DNA from: JAGXLC01 sp964585385
GTDB lineage: Bacteria > Bacteroidota > Bacteroidia > Bacteroidales > UBA12077
Assembly: GCA_964585385.1 (NCBI GenBank)
Contig: CAZPDP010000004.1
Location: forward strand, 1 to 64,000
Length of the DNA stretch: 64,000 nucleotides
Direction: 5' to 3'
The notes under the pieces are model-generated. The model was not told the DNA's origin and did no database searches. It saw only the letters and a list, made by a program, of their open reading frames with translations. The position numbers were made by a program, and so were the translations under genes. Shown piece after piece: positions 24,460-32,901 of this stretch (position 1 is its first letter; each line of letters opens with the position of its first letter).

Positions 24460-25548
24460 TCAAACCAACTTTCGTCTTTTGTAGTAGTGTATCGGGTCTC
24501 CTTTCTCGCCATAGGCGATTTCATCACCGGTTAGACTGATTCTTACTTCCAGGCAATTTGTACAGTCTGAGGCCTCCTCATCAGTGCAGGGCTTATTCTC
24601 ATAAAGTTTATAACTATTCCGGTACATTCCGGGCGTTACATTGGGCATTATCACATTGGCTCCCACTTTGATGGCTTTTTCTCTTCCCAGGGGATCGATG
24701 GCTTGAAGGGCAGTTGCTGCTGCAATGTTGATATCTTTCATTATAATTCTGAGAATGGCTATCATTTTCAATGTGAGCTGAAATCTCGCATCCTCGGGCA
24801 TCAGTAAATCCCGGTATTTATATATAGGTGTATCATGATGCTCCACATAGGGCCCCATACCTACCATGTCAATATCCATTTCACGCATAAAAAGAATATC
24901 GTCAGCCAAATCGTGATAATCCTGAAAGGGCAATCCTATCATAACTCCTGTTCCTGTCTGATAGCCTACCTTCTGAAGTGTACGCAAGCATTCCAGCCTT
25001 CTTTCGTAATCATGCTTTTTATCGTTGGGGTGAATTTTATGATATAATTCACGGTTAGATGCTTCAATCCTCAACAAATACCGGTCTGCCCCGTTTTCAA
25101 ACCATTCTCGGTAAACTTCCTCAGTTTGTTCTCCTAACGAGAGTGTAACACCTAACTCATTGTTTGACAGACGTTTTATCTCTTTTAACAAATGGGTAAT
25201 CCGTTTGGTGAAAGCCGGCGAAGCAACTTCACCGGATTGCAAAACTACAGAGCCATAACGGTTTTCATGTGAAAAACGCACCGCATCCAGAATTTCTTCA
25301 TCAGTGAGATTATATCGTTGGGTGGTTTGATTGGCTTTGCGTATTCCACAATAATAACAATTTTTACTACAGATATTGGAGAACTCAACCAGTCCACGGT
25401 AGTAAACTTTTTTCCCAACATATTTTGCTTTCATTCGATTACTTGCCTCAAAAAGCTCCTGCTTTTCTTTCCCCTGGGATTGCAATAAATAAACAATATC
25501 TTCCTTTGTCAGTTGCTCTTTATTTAAAATAAGTTGTGTATTGCTCAT
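24460..25548 (-). CDS. hydE: [FeFe]-hydrogenase maturation radical SAM enzyme HydE
   Basis: About 362 residues. The radical SAM motif CSKNCYYCG (CX3CX2C) lies near residue 60 in the EFSNICSKN context shared by HydE, BioB and PylB. The run QSGE, GVTLSLGEQTEE, YLLRIEA, GTGVMIGLPFQ and GMGPYVEHHDTP is the HydE signature set. The C-terminal cysteines (PCTDEEASDCTNC) are placed where many HydE proteins hold an accessory cluster. HydE works with HydF and HydG to build the H-cluster diiron subunit; neither gene is here. I choose ATG 25548 (MSNTQL); the longer frame up to 25647 adds a poorly conserved leader. Confidence 0.88.
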   Translation of the reverse strand: MSNTQLILNKEQLTKEDIVYLLQSQGKEKQELFEASNRMKAKYVGKKVYYRGLVEFSNICSKNCYYCGIRKANQTTQRYNLTDEEILDAVRFSHENRYGSVVLQSGEVASPAFTKRITHLLKEIKRLSNNELGVTLSLGEQTEEVYREWFENGADRYLLRIEASNRELYHKIHPNDKKHDYERRLECLRTLQKVGYQTGTGVMIGLPFQDYHDLADDILFMREMDIDMVGMGPYVEHHDTPIYKYRDLLMPEDARFQLTLKMIAILRIIMKDINIAAATALQAIDPLGREKAIKVGANVIMPNVTPGMYRNSYKLYENKPCTDEEASDCTNCLEVRISLTGDEIAYGEKGDPIHYYKRRKLV

Positions 25549-25845
25549 AATTAAAAAATAAAATCCTGTTTCAAATGATAAACGGTTAAAGCTTAATAAA
25601 GTTCCGTTTTCCCCTAATGATTTTGCAAAATTAAAAGGAAAAATCAACTAACCATGCAAACAGGGATTTTATGCCTGGTAAAATGAGAATTCCCTATGAA
25701 TCAACCTTCTTCCTTTTAGTTAAAGCGGTCAAACAATAGCATATAATTAAAACAAAGATGAGTTAATGAATACAAAATATAAACAAAAAACCTGCACAGG
25801 ATAATGCACCTGCGCAGGCAAAAAAAATATTTAACCCCAGAGATC
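25549..25845. other. intergenic region upstream of hydE, downstream of the ABC operon
   Basis: 297 bases. Its right end contains the terminator of the ABC transporter operon. The rest is AT-rich and should contain the hydE promoter, though I see no exact TAnnTTTG box. Confidence 0.4.
25785..25818 (-). terminator. intrinsic terminator of the sigma/ABC operon
   Basis: On the minus strand CCTGCGCAGG pairs with CCTGTGCAGG (one G-U) around an eight-base loop and is followed by six T. About 30 bases after the permease stop. Confidence 0.85.
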
Positions 25846-27033
25846 CTAAATCCTTAAAATGTTACTCTCTTTGGCAAAATATTTAACTGAAAACAGAACC
25901 GATGCAATCGCAATAATAATCAATGAACCGTAGACAATAGATAAATATCCGTAATGAATGGTTCCGGAAACAATATCTTTAGTGGCCAGGGCTATATTCA
26001 CCACAGGTATGGGTGCAGTTTGTAAACTAAGCTCCACACCAGGCAGCATACCAATAATAGCTGGAACAATAACCAATATATTGATTGGAGTTATAATAGA
26101 TTGGGCTTCTTTAAAAGATTTGGCATAAATAGAAACAGGAATTAAAATCCCGGCAAAAAAGATAGTCAACGGTAACAACATGGTCAATAATAGGAGAATG
26201 AACTCAACCTGCAATATATCTCCTGCTACCTCAACGACCTGTGTTGGGAGGGTATCTGCAAAATTCAACCCCAGGAACAAACCCACTATGGCCAGTAAAG
26301 CCGAAATAATGCCGGTAGTTACCACAACAATCATTTTCCCGGTAAGAATCTCAATCCGGTTGACAGGGGTAGTAAGAATAGTTTCAATTGTCCCTCTCTC
26401 TTTCTCTCCTGTGAATAAATCAATTGCCGGATACATAGCTCCCATGAAACAAAAAATGATAAACACATAAGGAATAAGTCCGCCTGCATATTTACCAAGC
26501 TTTTCCTGCACAGTTGCAACATCAACATTATTTAAATTGACCGGATCAATTACCTGTTTGTCGATTTCCAGCTTTGTTAGTCGTTGATCAATTACTTCCC
26601 TCTCCCACTTTTCTATTACATTAGTTACCCTCTCTTGCACAGCTTCATGTGTTGATGCAAAGTAGAAATCAATCTTCACGGTCCTCAGATCCTTCATTTG
26701 AGCTGACATATCACCCGTAACCTGGAGAACAGCATCCAGACTGTCGTTTTTAATAATGTTCCCAAAATTGTTTCCTGGAGACAGGTTGATCAATTCAGCA
26801 TTTTCGTTCATTGAAATATAATCAGAAAATGCCGGGTCTGCAGATTCTGAGACAATACCAATCTTCAGTTTCCTTTCATAGGCTTCTTCCATGGAACTTT
26901 TCTGAATATTGCCCAGGAATGTAAAAACAACAGGAAAAAGCAGTAAAGGGACAATAATCATGACTATCAGCGTCCTTTTATCTCTTATCGTATCAATAAA
27001 TTCTTTACGGGCGATATAAAAAATGTTCTTCAT
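25846..27033 (-). CDS. ABC transporter permease of the ABC-2/NatB type
   Basis: About 395 residues: one N-terminal membrane segment (about 20-40), a large extracytoplasmic loop (about 45-195), then five to six membrane segments to the C-terminus. The GEKERGTIETILTTPV motif near residue 215 is characteristic of ABC-2 permeases such as NatB and export systems. It begins next to the ATPase gene's stop, and the pair forms one exporter. Substrate unknown (Na+ and peptide exporters share this family). I favour ATG 27033 (MKNIFY); the longer frame to 27060 overlaps the ATPase. Confidence 0.85.
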   Translation of the reverse strand: MKNIFYIARKEFIDTIRDKRTLIVMIIVPLLLFPVVFTFLGNIQKSSMEEAYERKLKIGIVSESADPAFSDYISMNENAELINLSPGNNFGNIIKNDSLDAVLQVTGDMSAQMKDLRTVKIDFYFASTHEAVQERVTNVIEKWEREVIDQRLTKLEIDKQVIDPVNLNNVDVATVQEKLGKYAGGLIPYVFIIFCFMGAMYPAIDLFTGEKERGTIETILTTPVNRIEILTGKMIVVVTTGIISALLAIVGLFLGLNFADTLPTQVVEVAGDILQVEFILLLLTMLLPLTIFFAGILIPVSIYAKSFKEAQSIITPINILVIVPAIIGMLPGVELSLQTAPIPVVNIALATKDIVSGTIHYGYLSIVYGSLIIIAIASVLFSVKYFAKESNILRI

Positions 27034-27037
27034 TGTG

Positions 27038-27805
27038 CTAATTTTTACTCTCATTAACAATCCTGATAAATTCTTCTGTCAAACTTTCACTCTGCATATC
27101 CGAACGGAATTTTTCCATGGTATCGTTATATAAAATCTCTCCATCATGAATAATAGCAAGGTCGTCACACAACAAATCCACCTCGCTCATAATATGTGAA
27201 GAAAAAATTACTGTTTTATTATCCGCTTTACATTGTTTTATTAGTTCTATTATACTTTCGGCTGTAATGACATCCAGTCCGGCTGTCGGTTCATCGAAAA
27301 TGACTACTTTCGGGTTGTGTATCATGGTTCTGGCAATAGAAACCTTTTGTTTCATACCAGAGGAAAGTTCACCGATTCTTTTTCCTGAAAACTTATGAAT
27401 ATCAAGGGTTGAAAAGAGTTCATGTTTCCTGGATTCCAATTCTTCTTCCTCCATAGCATTCAGCTTTCCAAAGTAAGAAATCAGTTCCCCGGGTGTAAGT
27501 CTGTCATATAAACCTGTACTGCCGGTTAAAAATCCTATTGAACTGCGAACTTTTCTTCCCTCCTGAATGCAATCATGTCCATTTACTTTAACCGATCCAC
27601 TGGTAGGCTGAAGTATTGTTGCGATTATTCTCAATGTGGTAGTTTTACCTGCTCCGTTCGGTCCCAGTAACGAAAATACTTTTCCCGGCTCACAAGTGAA
27701 ACTTATATTATTTACAGCCGATATCCAGTCTTCCCCTGAACCCATCTTCTTCTTTTGCTGTTTGTTAAGCTTAAACCTCTTAGTTAAATTTTCTACCTGA
27801 ATCAT
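27038..27805 (-). CDS. ABC transporter ATP-binding protein, NatA-like
   Basis: 255 residues with all nucleotide-binding motifs: Walker A GPNGAGKTT near residue 48, Q-loop region, signature LSSGMKQK near 147, Walker B VVIFDEPTAGLD near 167 and the switch His (SSHIMSEVD) near 202. It energises the permease encoded directly downstream. It overlaps the preceding membrane-protein gene by four bases (ATGA type), so translation is coupled. This is the third gene of an operon headed by an ECF sigma factor, which suggests it is part of that sigma factor's stress or envelope response. Confidence 0.93.
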   Translation of the reverse strand: MIQVENLTKRFKLNKQQKKKMGSGEDWISAVNNISFTCEPGKVFSLLGPNGAGKTTTLRIIATILQPTSGSVKVNGHDCIQEGRKVRSSIGFLTGSTGLYDRLTPGELISYFGKLNAMEEEELESRKHELFSTLDIHKFSGKRIGELSSGMKQKVSIARTMIHNPKVVIFDEPTAGLDVITAESIIELIKQCKADNKTVIFSSHIMSEVDLLCDDLAIIHDGEILYNDTMEKFRSDMQSESLTEEFIRIVNESKN

Positions 27806-28440
27806 TTTGTTTCCTCTTTTTCTGTATTACTATCTTCCAATTCTGACAGGCAACTCCTCAATGAATTTAAATGGTTGCTGTAGAGCTTTCTTACATAGAG
27901 TTTGGCTAAAGGCCTTAATATGATAAAAAATGCAGCTACACCTATTCCAAGTCCTACTCCTGCTCTTATGAGAAAATCAGTTGAATTTTCAGGGATATCA
28001 AACGACAACCCAATAATCAAACCCAGAAAATAGGCAACGTACAAAAACCAGAAATAATCTTTTATAAATTTTTCAAGAAGATATATCTGCTGTTTCAACT
28101 TTTCTTTAAGGTCCAGATTATTATTCTCGTACTGATATATTTTTTTGTAAGATTTATAGAGATAAAGTATAAATAAAACCAAGATCAGTACAATAAAAGC
28201 TGACAAATGAAATTTTAAAATACCCGTAAGATATTCGCTACTAAAAAGAAAAAGCAGAATAACCGGCACAATAATTATATTGAGCCCGGCTTCTATAAAA
28301 AAGTTCCTTCGCAGGAGGTTCAGTGACCGCTGGCTTCTTTTTTTCAGAATCTCACCGAGGTCCTTTTCATCCTTGATATCATCCGAGGATAACCTGGACG
28401 AGTATTTTTTCCATGAACCTTTCAGTTTATCAATATCCAT
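27802..28440 (-). CDS. membrane protein of unknown function, possible sigma regulator
   Basis: About 212 residues. An N-terminal cytoplasmic part (1-40, polar) is followed by two membrane hairpins: residues about 45-90 and about 130-170, each with two hydrophobic segments, separated by a charged region with heptad character. A C-terminal tail of about 40 residues is acidic. I do not recognise a family. The gene overlaps the sigma gene by 11 bases (ATG 28440; a TTG at 28446 is also possible) and the ATPase by four, so all are co-translated. Position suggests an anti-sigma role, but there is no zinc-binding HxxxCxxC motif. Confidence 0.7.
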   Translation of the reverse strand: MDIDKLKGSWKKYSSRLSSDDIKDEKDLGEILKKRSQRSLNLLRRNFFIEAGLNIIIVPVILLFLFSSEYLTGILKFHLSAFIVLILVLFILYLYKSYKKIYQYENNNLDLKEKLKQQIYLLEKFIKDYFWFLYVAYFLGLIIGLSFDIPENSTDFLIRAGVGLGIGVAAFFIILRPLAKLYVRKLYSNHLNSLRSCLSELEDSNTEKEETK

Positions 28441-28948
28441 CAGCAACCTGTTTATATAATTTTCTCAATTTTTTCTTTATCCGGTTAATTTTTACTCCTA
28501 CATTCGTCTTGGTCATACCCATAATGTCTGCTATATCGTCATAGTTTTTCTCTTCCATATATAGCATGATAATAGCTTTTTCAATATTTGAAAGTCCTTC
28601 AATAGCCTGATAAAGAACACTTATCTCTTCAGAAAGGTCTTTTTTACCTTCTTCCATAATTTCTTCGGATAATTCTGCATCAGAGCGATTATGATACACT
28701 TTGTTGGAAACTTTTCTGAATCCGGCCAGAACAGTATTTAAAGCCACTCTGTAAATCCATGTACTGATTTTTGACCTCCCTTCAAAAGTGGGGTAAGCCT
28801 TCCACAGGCTAAGAACGATTTCCTGAAAAGCATCTTCCTGGTCTGCCTTATTCTTGTAATATATAGCAGCAACCTTCCGGATCATATTCTGATGCTTGGA
28901 TATAAGGCTCAAAAATTCCTGCCGTTTTATACTACTTCCTTCCCCCAA
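28430..28948 (-). CDS. ECF-type RNA polymerase sigma factor
   Basis: 172 residues with sigma region 2 (DQEDAFQEIVLSLWKAYPTF, then ISTWIYRVALN) at about 36-78, and region 4 (LSNIEKAIIMLYMEEKNYDDIADIMG, TKTNVGVKINRIKKKL) at about 118-165. It is the group IV type and has no long region 1 or 3. The only in-frame start that keeps region 2 is TTG at 28948; there is no ATG, so the start is a little uncertain. It heads a four-gene operon with a membrane protein and an ABC exporter, which it may itself activate. The signal it senses is unknown. Confidence 0.88.
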   Translation of the reverse strand: MGEGSSIKRQEFLSLISKHQNMIRKVAAIYYKNKADQEDAFQEIVLSLWKAYPTFEGRSKISTWIYRVALNTVLAGFRKVSNKVYHNRSDAELSEEIMEEGKKDLSEEISVLYQAIEGLSNIEKAIIMLYMEEKNYDDIADIMGMTKTNVGVKINRIKKKLRKLYKQVADGY

Positions 28949-29020
28949 AACAGTTTTTTTATCAATTGGTAGTAAAAAAAATCCATTTATTACACAACAA
29001 ATGAATTTTTTATGGAGACA

Positions 29021-29047
29021 AAAAAATCCCGCCGTTGGGCGGGAAAA
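29021..29047 (-). terminator. intrinsic terminator after gyrB
   Basis: CCCGCC (29028-29033) pairs with GGCGGG (29038-29043) around a four-base loop and is followed on the minus strand by seven T. Immediately after the gyrB stop. Confidence 0.92.
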
Positions 29048-29049
29048 TT

Positions 29050-31032
29050 TTATGCGTCGATGTTTGCGTATTTGGCGTGTTTTTGGATGAACTCCCTTCG
29101 GGGTAAAACATCATCACCCATAAGCATAGAAAAAATTCTATCCGCCTCAGCTGCACTTTCAATGGTTACCTGTCTCAGTTTCCGGAAATCCGGATCCATT
29201 GTAGTTTCCCATAATTGCTGGGAACTCATTTCTCCCAGACCTTTATACCTCTGAATGGTAACATTTGATTCTTTTCCCTTACCCAGTTCATCAACAATCA
29301 GCTTTCTTTCTTCATCGTTCCAGCAGTATCTTGCATCCTTTCCTTTTCTTATCTGATACAAAGGCGGGGTAGCAATATAGATGTATCCTCTCTTTATTAG
29401 TTCCTGCATATAGCGGAAAAAGAAAGTCATGATTAAGGTTTCGATATGGCTTCCGTCAACATCCGCATCACACATGATTATAATTTTGTGATAACGAAGC
29501 TTTTCAAGATTAAGTTCTTTGCTGTCTTCTTCTGTTCCAATAGAAACACCCAGCGCCATAAAGATATTTTTAATCTCCTCGTTCTCAAATATCTTTGCTC
29601 TGAGAGCCTTTTCCACATTAAGAATTTTTCCTTTCAGGGGAAGAATGGCCTGAAATTTTCTGTCTCTTCCCTGTTTGGCTGTCCCTCCAGCAGAATCACC
29701 CTCTACAAGGAAAATCTCACCTTTGCTGGGGTCTTTGTCTGAACAATCAGCCAGTTTACCCGGCAAACCGGAACCATTCATAGCATTTTTCCGCTGAACA
29801 AGTTCCCTGGCTTTCTTGGCAGCATGCCTGGCCTGAGCAGCAGTAATAACCTTAGAAACAATAATTTTAGCATCTTTAGGATTTTCTTCCAGGTAATCAG
29901 CCAGCAATTCACTGGTAGCTTGATCGACTGCTCCGTTAATTTCAGAATTCCCCAGCTTTGTTTTGGTCTGACCTTCAAACTGAGGCTCCTGTACCTTCAC
30001 GGAAATAATAGCCGTAAGGCCTTCACGAAAATCATCTCCACTAATGCTGAATTTCAACTTTGAGAGCATGCCGGATTTTTCAGCATAATTTTTCAACGTA
30101 CGGGTAAGTCCCCTTCGGAAACCTGCCAGGTGTGTGCCTCCTTCTATGGTATTAATGTTATTTACGTATGAGTGTACATTTTCAGCAAAAGAATTGTTAT
30201 ACTGCATGGCAATTTCAACAGGAATCTCATTCTTATTGGTCTCAACATGAATAGTATTTTCAATGATTTTATCCCTGGTTGCATCGAGAAAGTTAACAAA
30301 TTCCTTCAGGCCCTCTTCCGAATGAAAACTTTCCTGCCTGTAATCTCCTCCATTACCGTTTTCTTCAATTTCTCTCTTATCAAGAAGGGACAGGTGGATT
30401 CCTTTATTCAGAAAAGCAAGCTCACGCAGTCGGGATGCAAGAATCTCGTATTTAAACTCCTGGACAACAAATATCTCATCATCAGGCCTAAAAGTAATTA
30501 TCGTTCCTGTTTTATCCGTTTCACCCAATTCCTGAATTTGGTCTAACGGCTTTCCTCTTTCATATTCCTGGAAATATATTTTGTTGTCCCTGTGAATTTC
30601 AGCTTTGAGGTAAGATGCAAGGGCATTCACACAGGAAACCCCTACACCGTGCAAACCGCCTGATACTTTGTAGGAATCTTTATTAAACTTCCCTCCGGCA
30701 TGAAGAACAGTCATTACCACCTCAAGAGCAGATTTTCCCTCTTTTTCGTGGTAATCAACCGGAATTCCTCTTCCGTCATCCACAACCGTAATAGAATTGT
30801 CCTCATTAATGGTTACATCTATATTTTTGGCATATCCTGCCAACGCTTCATCAATAGAGTTGTCTACAACTTCATAAACCAGGTGATGAAGACCTCTATC
30901 GCTCACATCACCAATATACATCGCCGGACGTTTTCTGACTGCCTCCAGGCCTTCCAAAACCTGAATACTACCTGCGGAATAATCCTTCATTTTTTCCACT
31001 TTTCTTACATTCTCCTGATCTTGATTACTCAT
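29050..31032 (-). CDS. gyrB: DNA gyrase subunit B
   Basis: 660 residues. The ATPase subunit of gyrase, which introduces negative supercoils with GyrA. GHKL ATPase motifs: YEVVDNSIDEALAG near residue 52, VVDDGRGIPV near 78 and GLHGVGVSCVNAL near 120. The TOPRIM region has EGDSAGGTAKQGRD near 436 and CDADVDGSHIETL near 512. The short insertless length fits non-proteobacterial GyrB. ParE is a possible confusion, but the sequence is gyrase-like throughout. gyrA is not in the window. Its operon partner is not evident; an isolated promoter is likely upstream (31082-31113). Confidence 0.96.
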   Translation of the reverse strand: MSNQDQENVRKVEKMKDYSAGSIQVLEGLEAVRKRPAMYIGDVSDRGLHHLVYEVVDNSIDEALAGYAKNIDVTINEDNSITVVDDGRGIPVDYHEKEGKSALEVVMTVLHAGGKFNKDSYKVSGGLHGVGVSCVNALASYLKAEIHRDNKIYFQEYERGKPLDQIQELGETDKTGTIITFRPDDEIFVVQEFKYEILASRLRELAFLNKGIHLSLLDKREIEENGNGGDYRQESFHSEEGLKEFVNFLDATRDKIIENTIHVETNKNEIPVEIAMQYNNSFAENVHSYVNNINTIEGGTHLAGFRRGLTRTLKNYAEKSGMLSKLKFSISGDDFREGLTAIISVKVQEPQFEGQTKTKLGNSEINGAVDQATSELLADYLEENPKDAKIIVSKVITAAQARHAAKKARELVQRKNAMNGSGLPGKLADCSDKDPSKGEIFLVEGDSAGGTAKQGRDRKFQAILPLKGKILNVEKALRAKIFENEEIKNIFMALGVSIGTEEDSKELNLEKLRYHKIIIMCDADVDGSHIETLIMTFFFRYMQELIKRGYIYIATPPLYQIRKGKDARYCWNDEERKLIVDELGKGKESNVTIQRYKGLGEMSSQQLWETTMDPDFRKLRQVTIESAAEADRIFSMLMGDDVLPRREFIQKHAKYANIDA

Positions 31033-31081
31033 TGGATCTACCTTTTTTAACTATTTTGTAAGTAACTAATAATCAATGTAT

Positions 31082-31113
31082 TAAATCTACACAGATATAT
31101 GTAAATTTAACAA
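31082..31113 (-). promoter_or_regulatory. candidate gyrB promoter
   Basis: On the minus strand TAGATTTA (one mismatch to TAnnTTTG, 31082-31089) is preceded at 21 bases by TTG (31111-31113, within TTTTG). About 50 bases upstream of the start codon. Confidence 0.4.
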
Positions 31114-31198
31114 AATTTAGCCGGAAAATTGTTATGAAAAACCCGTAAAATCAGGATTTTTTTAACATAATATCAACTATTTAACCTCCTGGCATATA

Positions 31199-32875
31199 CT
31201 AAAAAGCATAAGTTATACCCAAAAATGCCTGCAAGCCATAAACCGGGTACTGATCATAGACATTGTAGTTGTCAGAAAGTATATTGTTTAGTTTCAGGTA
31301 AGCCGATAAGACTTTGGAATACCGGTACTCAAGTCCCATATTCAAATCTACATATCCGTCAAGTTCCCTCGGAATATCATTTGCTCCTGATTGGACCCAT
31401 CTCTTTCCTGATATAAATACATCCGACTCCAGTATAATTTTATCTCTAAGATCATAACGTACAGACAGTGTTAAATCGTATGCCGGTTTATGCCAGGCAT
31501 ACTCCAGGTTATTGAGGGTATACCGGTACAGGTTACCACTGGCACGAAAAACTATATCATTCGGGAATTCAAAGGATATTTCTCCAAAGAGATTCAGATA
31601 TTCACCATTGTCATATAAGACGTCAAAACGATTTCCAAGGGTATCAGCATCGGTAAAATGATTGACAAAAAAGTGCATATTTTCAAAAACACTGTATTTG
31701 AAACGGGTGTTGTAGTATGTGCTTGAACTCAGATTTCCTTTAACACCTCCGTAAAATATAAGATTGTGGTTGGTATTCTGAACCTTCAAACCGGGTAAAA
31801 CAAATGGATTTTTACCAGTAATATGGTTGTAACTATTGAGGTCAATTTTTCCGTCAATTCCTGCGTATGGAATAATGTAGGAATTGATAATGTCATATTC
31901 CATGCTTGCCAGAGGAAAGATGCGCAGCTTTGCATTTCCATTCACTGCATCCACCATAAAATTCACACCGCCTTTTATTTTCCAGCCTTCACCAAATTTC
32001 GACATTAAAGGGTTGAAGTGGAAAAGGGTATTGCTGCCAGTATCCAGAGGTGTCTCATGGTTGAGATAGGTAAATCCGGTATTCAAAGACACATTATTGT
32101 TTTCAATAAATTTATTGAATTTTCCGTCAACAGTAATTTGGTCCTCTGCGGTGTTGTAGTTATCCTGAATATGCCTGAAATCAACGTCAATATCGTAATT
32201 AAAATGAAGAGAATCTGTATAAGTGGTTTTATAATTGGCATCGGCGCCAAAACGGAGAAAATTTTGCTTAATATTTTCCTTGTCCAGTGCTATTTCTTCT
32301 TCTCCAAATGCTCTTGCGTTGTATCCGTAAAAGTACCTTGTATTGTTTTTTAATCCCAAATCGATGTCTAAGGCTGAATTTTTAAAAATTTGCTTTCCGT
32401 AAAATTTCAGCTTGCTGTCACTGTAGCCGGCAAAAACACGATCGTTGTTTCTTAAAGGCACCTTACCACCTGAGGAGCTGTGCTGAACAGATGCACCTAT
32501 AGAACGTTCTTCAGATCTTTTGGTCATGATATAAAATTCGACTTCTGGCGTCAATTTGCTTCCCATTCCCATTTTCAGATACCTGCTGTAAAGCTCTGTC
32601 AGGGGTTCTCCTACCATTGTTGCGGCGGGGATTGGTTTTACATCAATATCTGTTTCTACTCTCTTGGGCAGAAGATAGTAGTTAATTTCTGTCTCAACGG
32701 TAGTAGTGTCAGTTATCTCAGGCAATTCTGTTATCTTATAAGCTTTCTCAACTTTGGGCTTATAGGCTTTTACTACCTGAACCCTCTTTTCTATTTTTTC
32801 CTCTTCCTGGGCGAATGAGAGAAAAGGAATAATAAAAAATAAAAGTGAAAATATGGTTAGTTTTTCTGGTTTCAT
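31199..32875 (-). CDS. outer-membrane beta-barrel protein paired with the TPR protein
   Basis: 558 residues with a signal peptide (about 1-22, ending SFAQ). A short N-terminal part has the segment VQVVKAYKPKVEKAYKI, rich in Lys/Pro and slightly like a TonB-contact or periplasmic linker. From about residue 100 on, alternating-residue strands with aromatic girdles continue to the end, and the last residue is Phe (GITYAF), the usual Bam recognition signal. It looks like a TonB-dependent-receptor-type barrel without a plug domain, or a porin-like barrel of about 20 strands. It follows the giant TPR gene by 26 bases, so the two very likely act together. Specific function unknown. Confidence 0.75.
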   Translation of the reverse strand: MKPEKLTIFSLLFFIIPFLSFAQEEEKIEKRVQVVKAYKPKVEKAYKITELPEITDTTTVETEINYYLLPKRVETDIDVKPIPAATMVGEPLTELYSRYLKMGMGSKLTPEVEFYIMTKRSEERSIGASVQHSSSGGKVPLRNNDRVFAGYSDSKLKFYGKQIFKNSALDIDLGLKNNTRYFYGYNARAFGEEEIALDKENIKQNFLRFGADANYKTTYTDSLHFNYDIDVDFRHIQDNYNTAEDQITVDGKFNKFIENNNVSLNTGFTYLNHETPLDTGSNTLFHFNPLMSKFGEGWKIKGGVNFMVDAVNGNAKLRIFPLASMEYDIINSYIIPYAGIDGKIDLNSYNHITGKNPFVLPGLKVQNTNHNLIFYGGVKGNLSSSTYYNTRFKYSVFENMHFFVNHFTDADTLGNRFDVLYDNGEYLNLFGEISFEFPNDIVFRASGNLYRYTLNNLEYAWHKPAYDLTLSVRYDLRDKIILESDVFISGKRWVQSGANDIPRELDGYVDLNMGLEYRYSKVLSAYLKLNNILSDNYNVYDQYPVYGLQAFLGITYAF

Positions 32876-32901
32876 AACCCAATGATTTGTATGTATTATT
32901 T

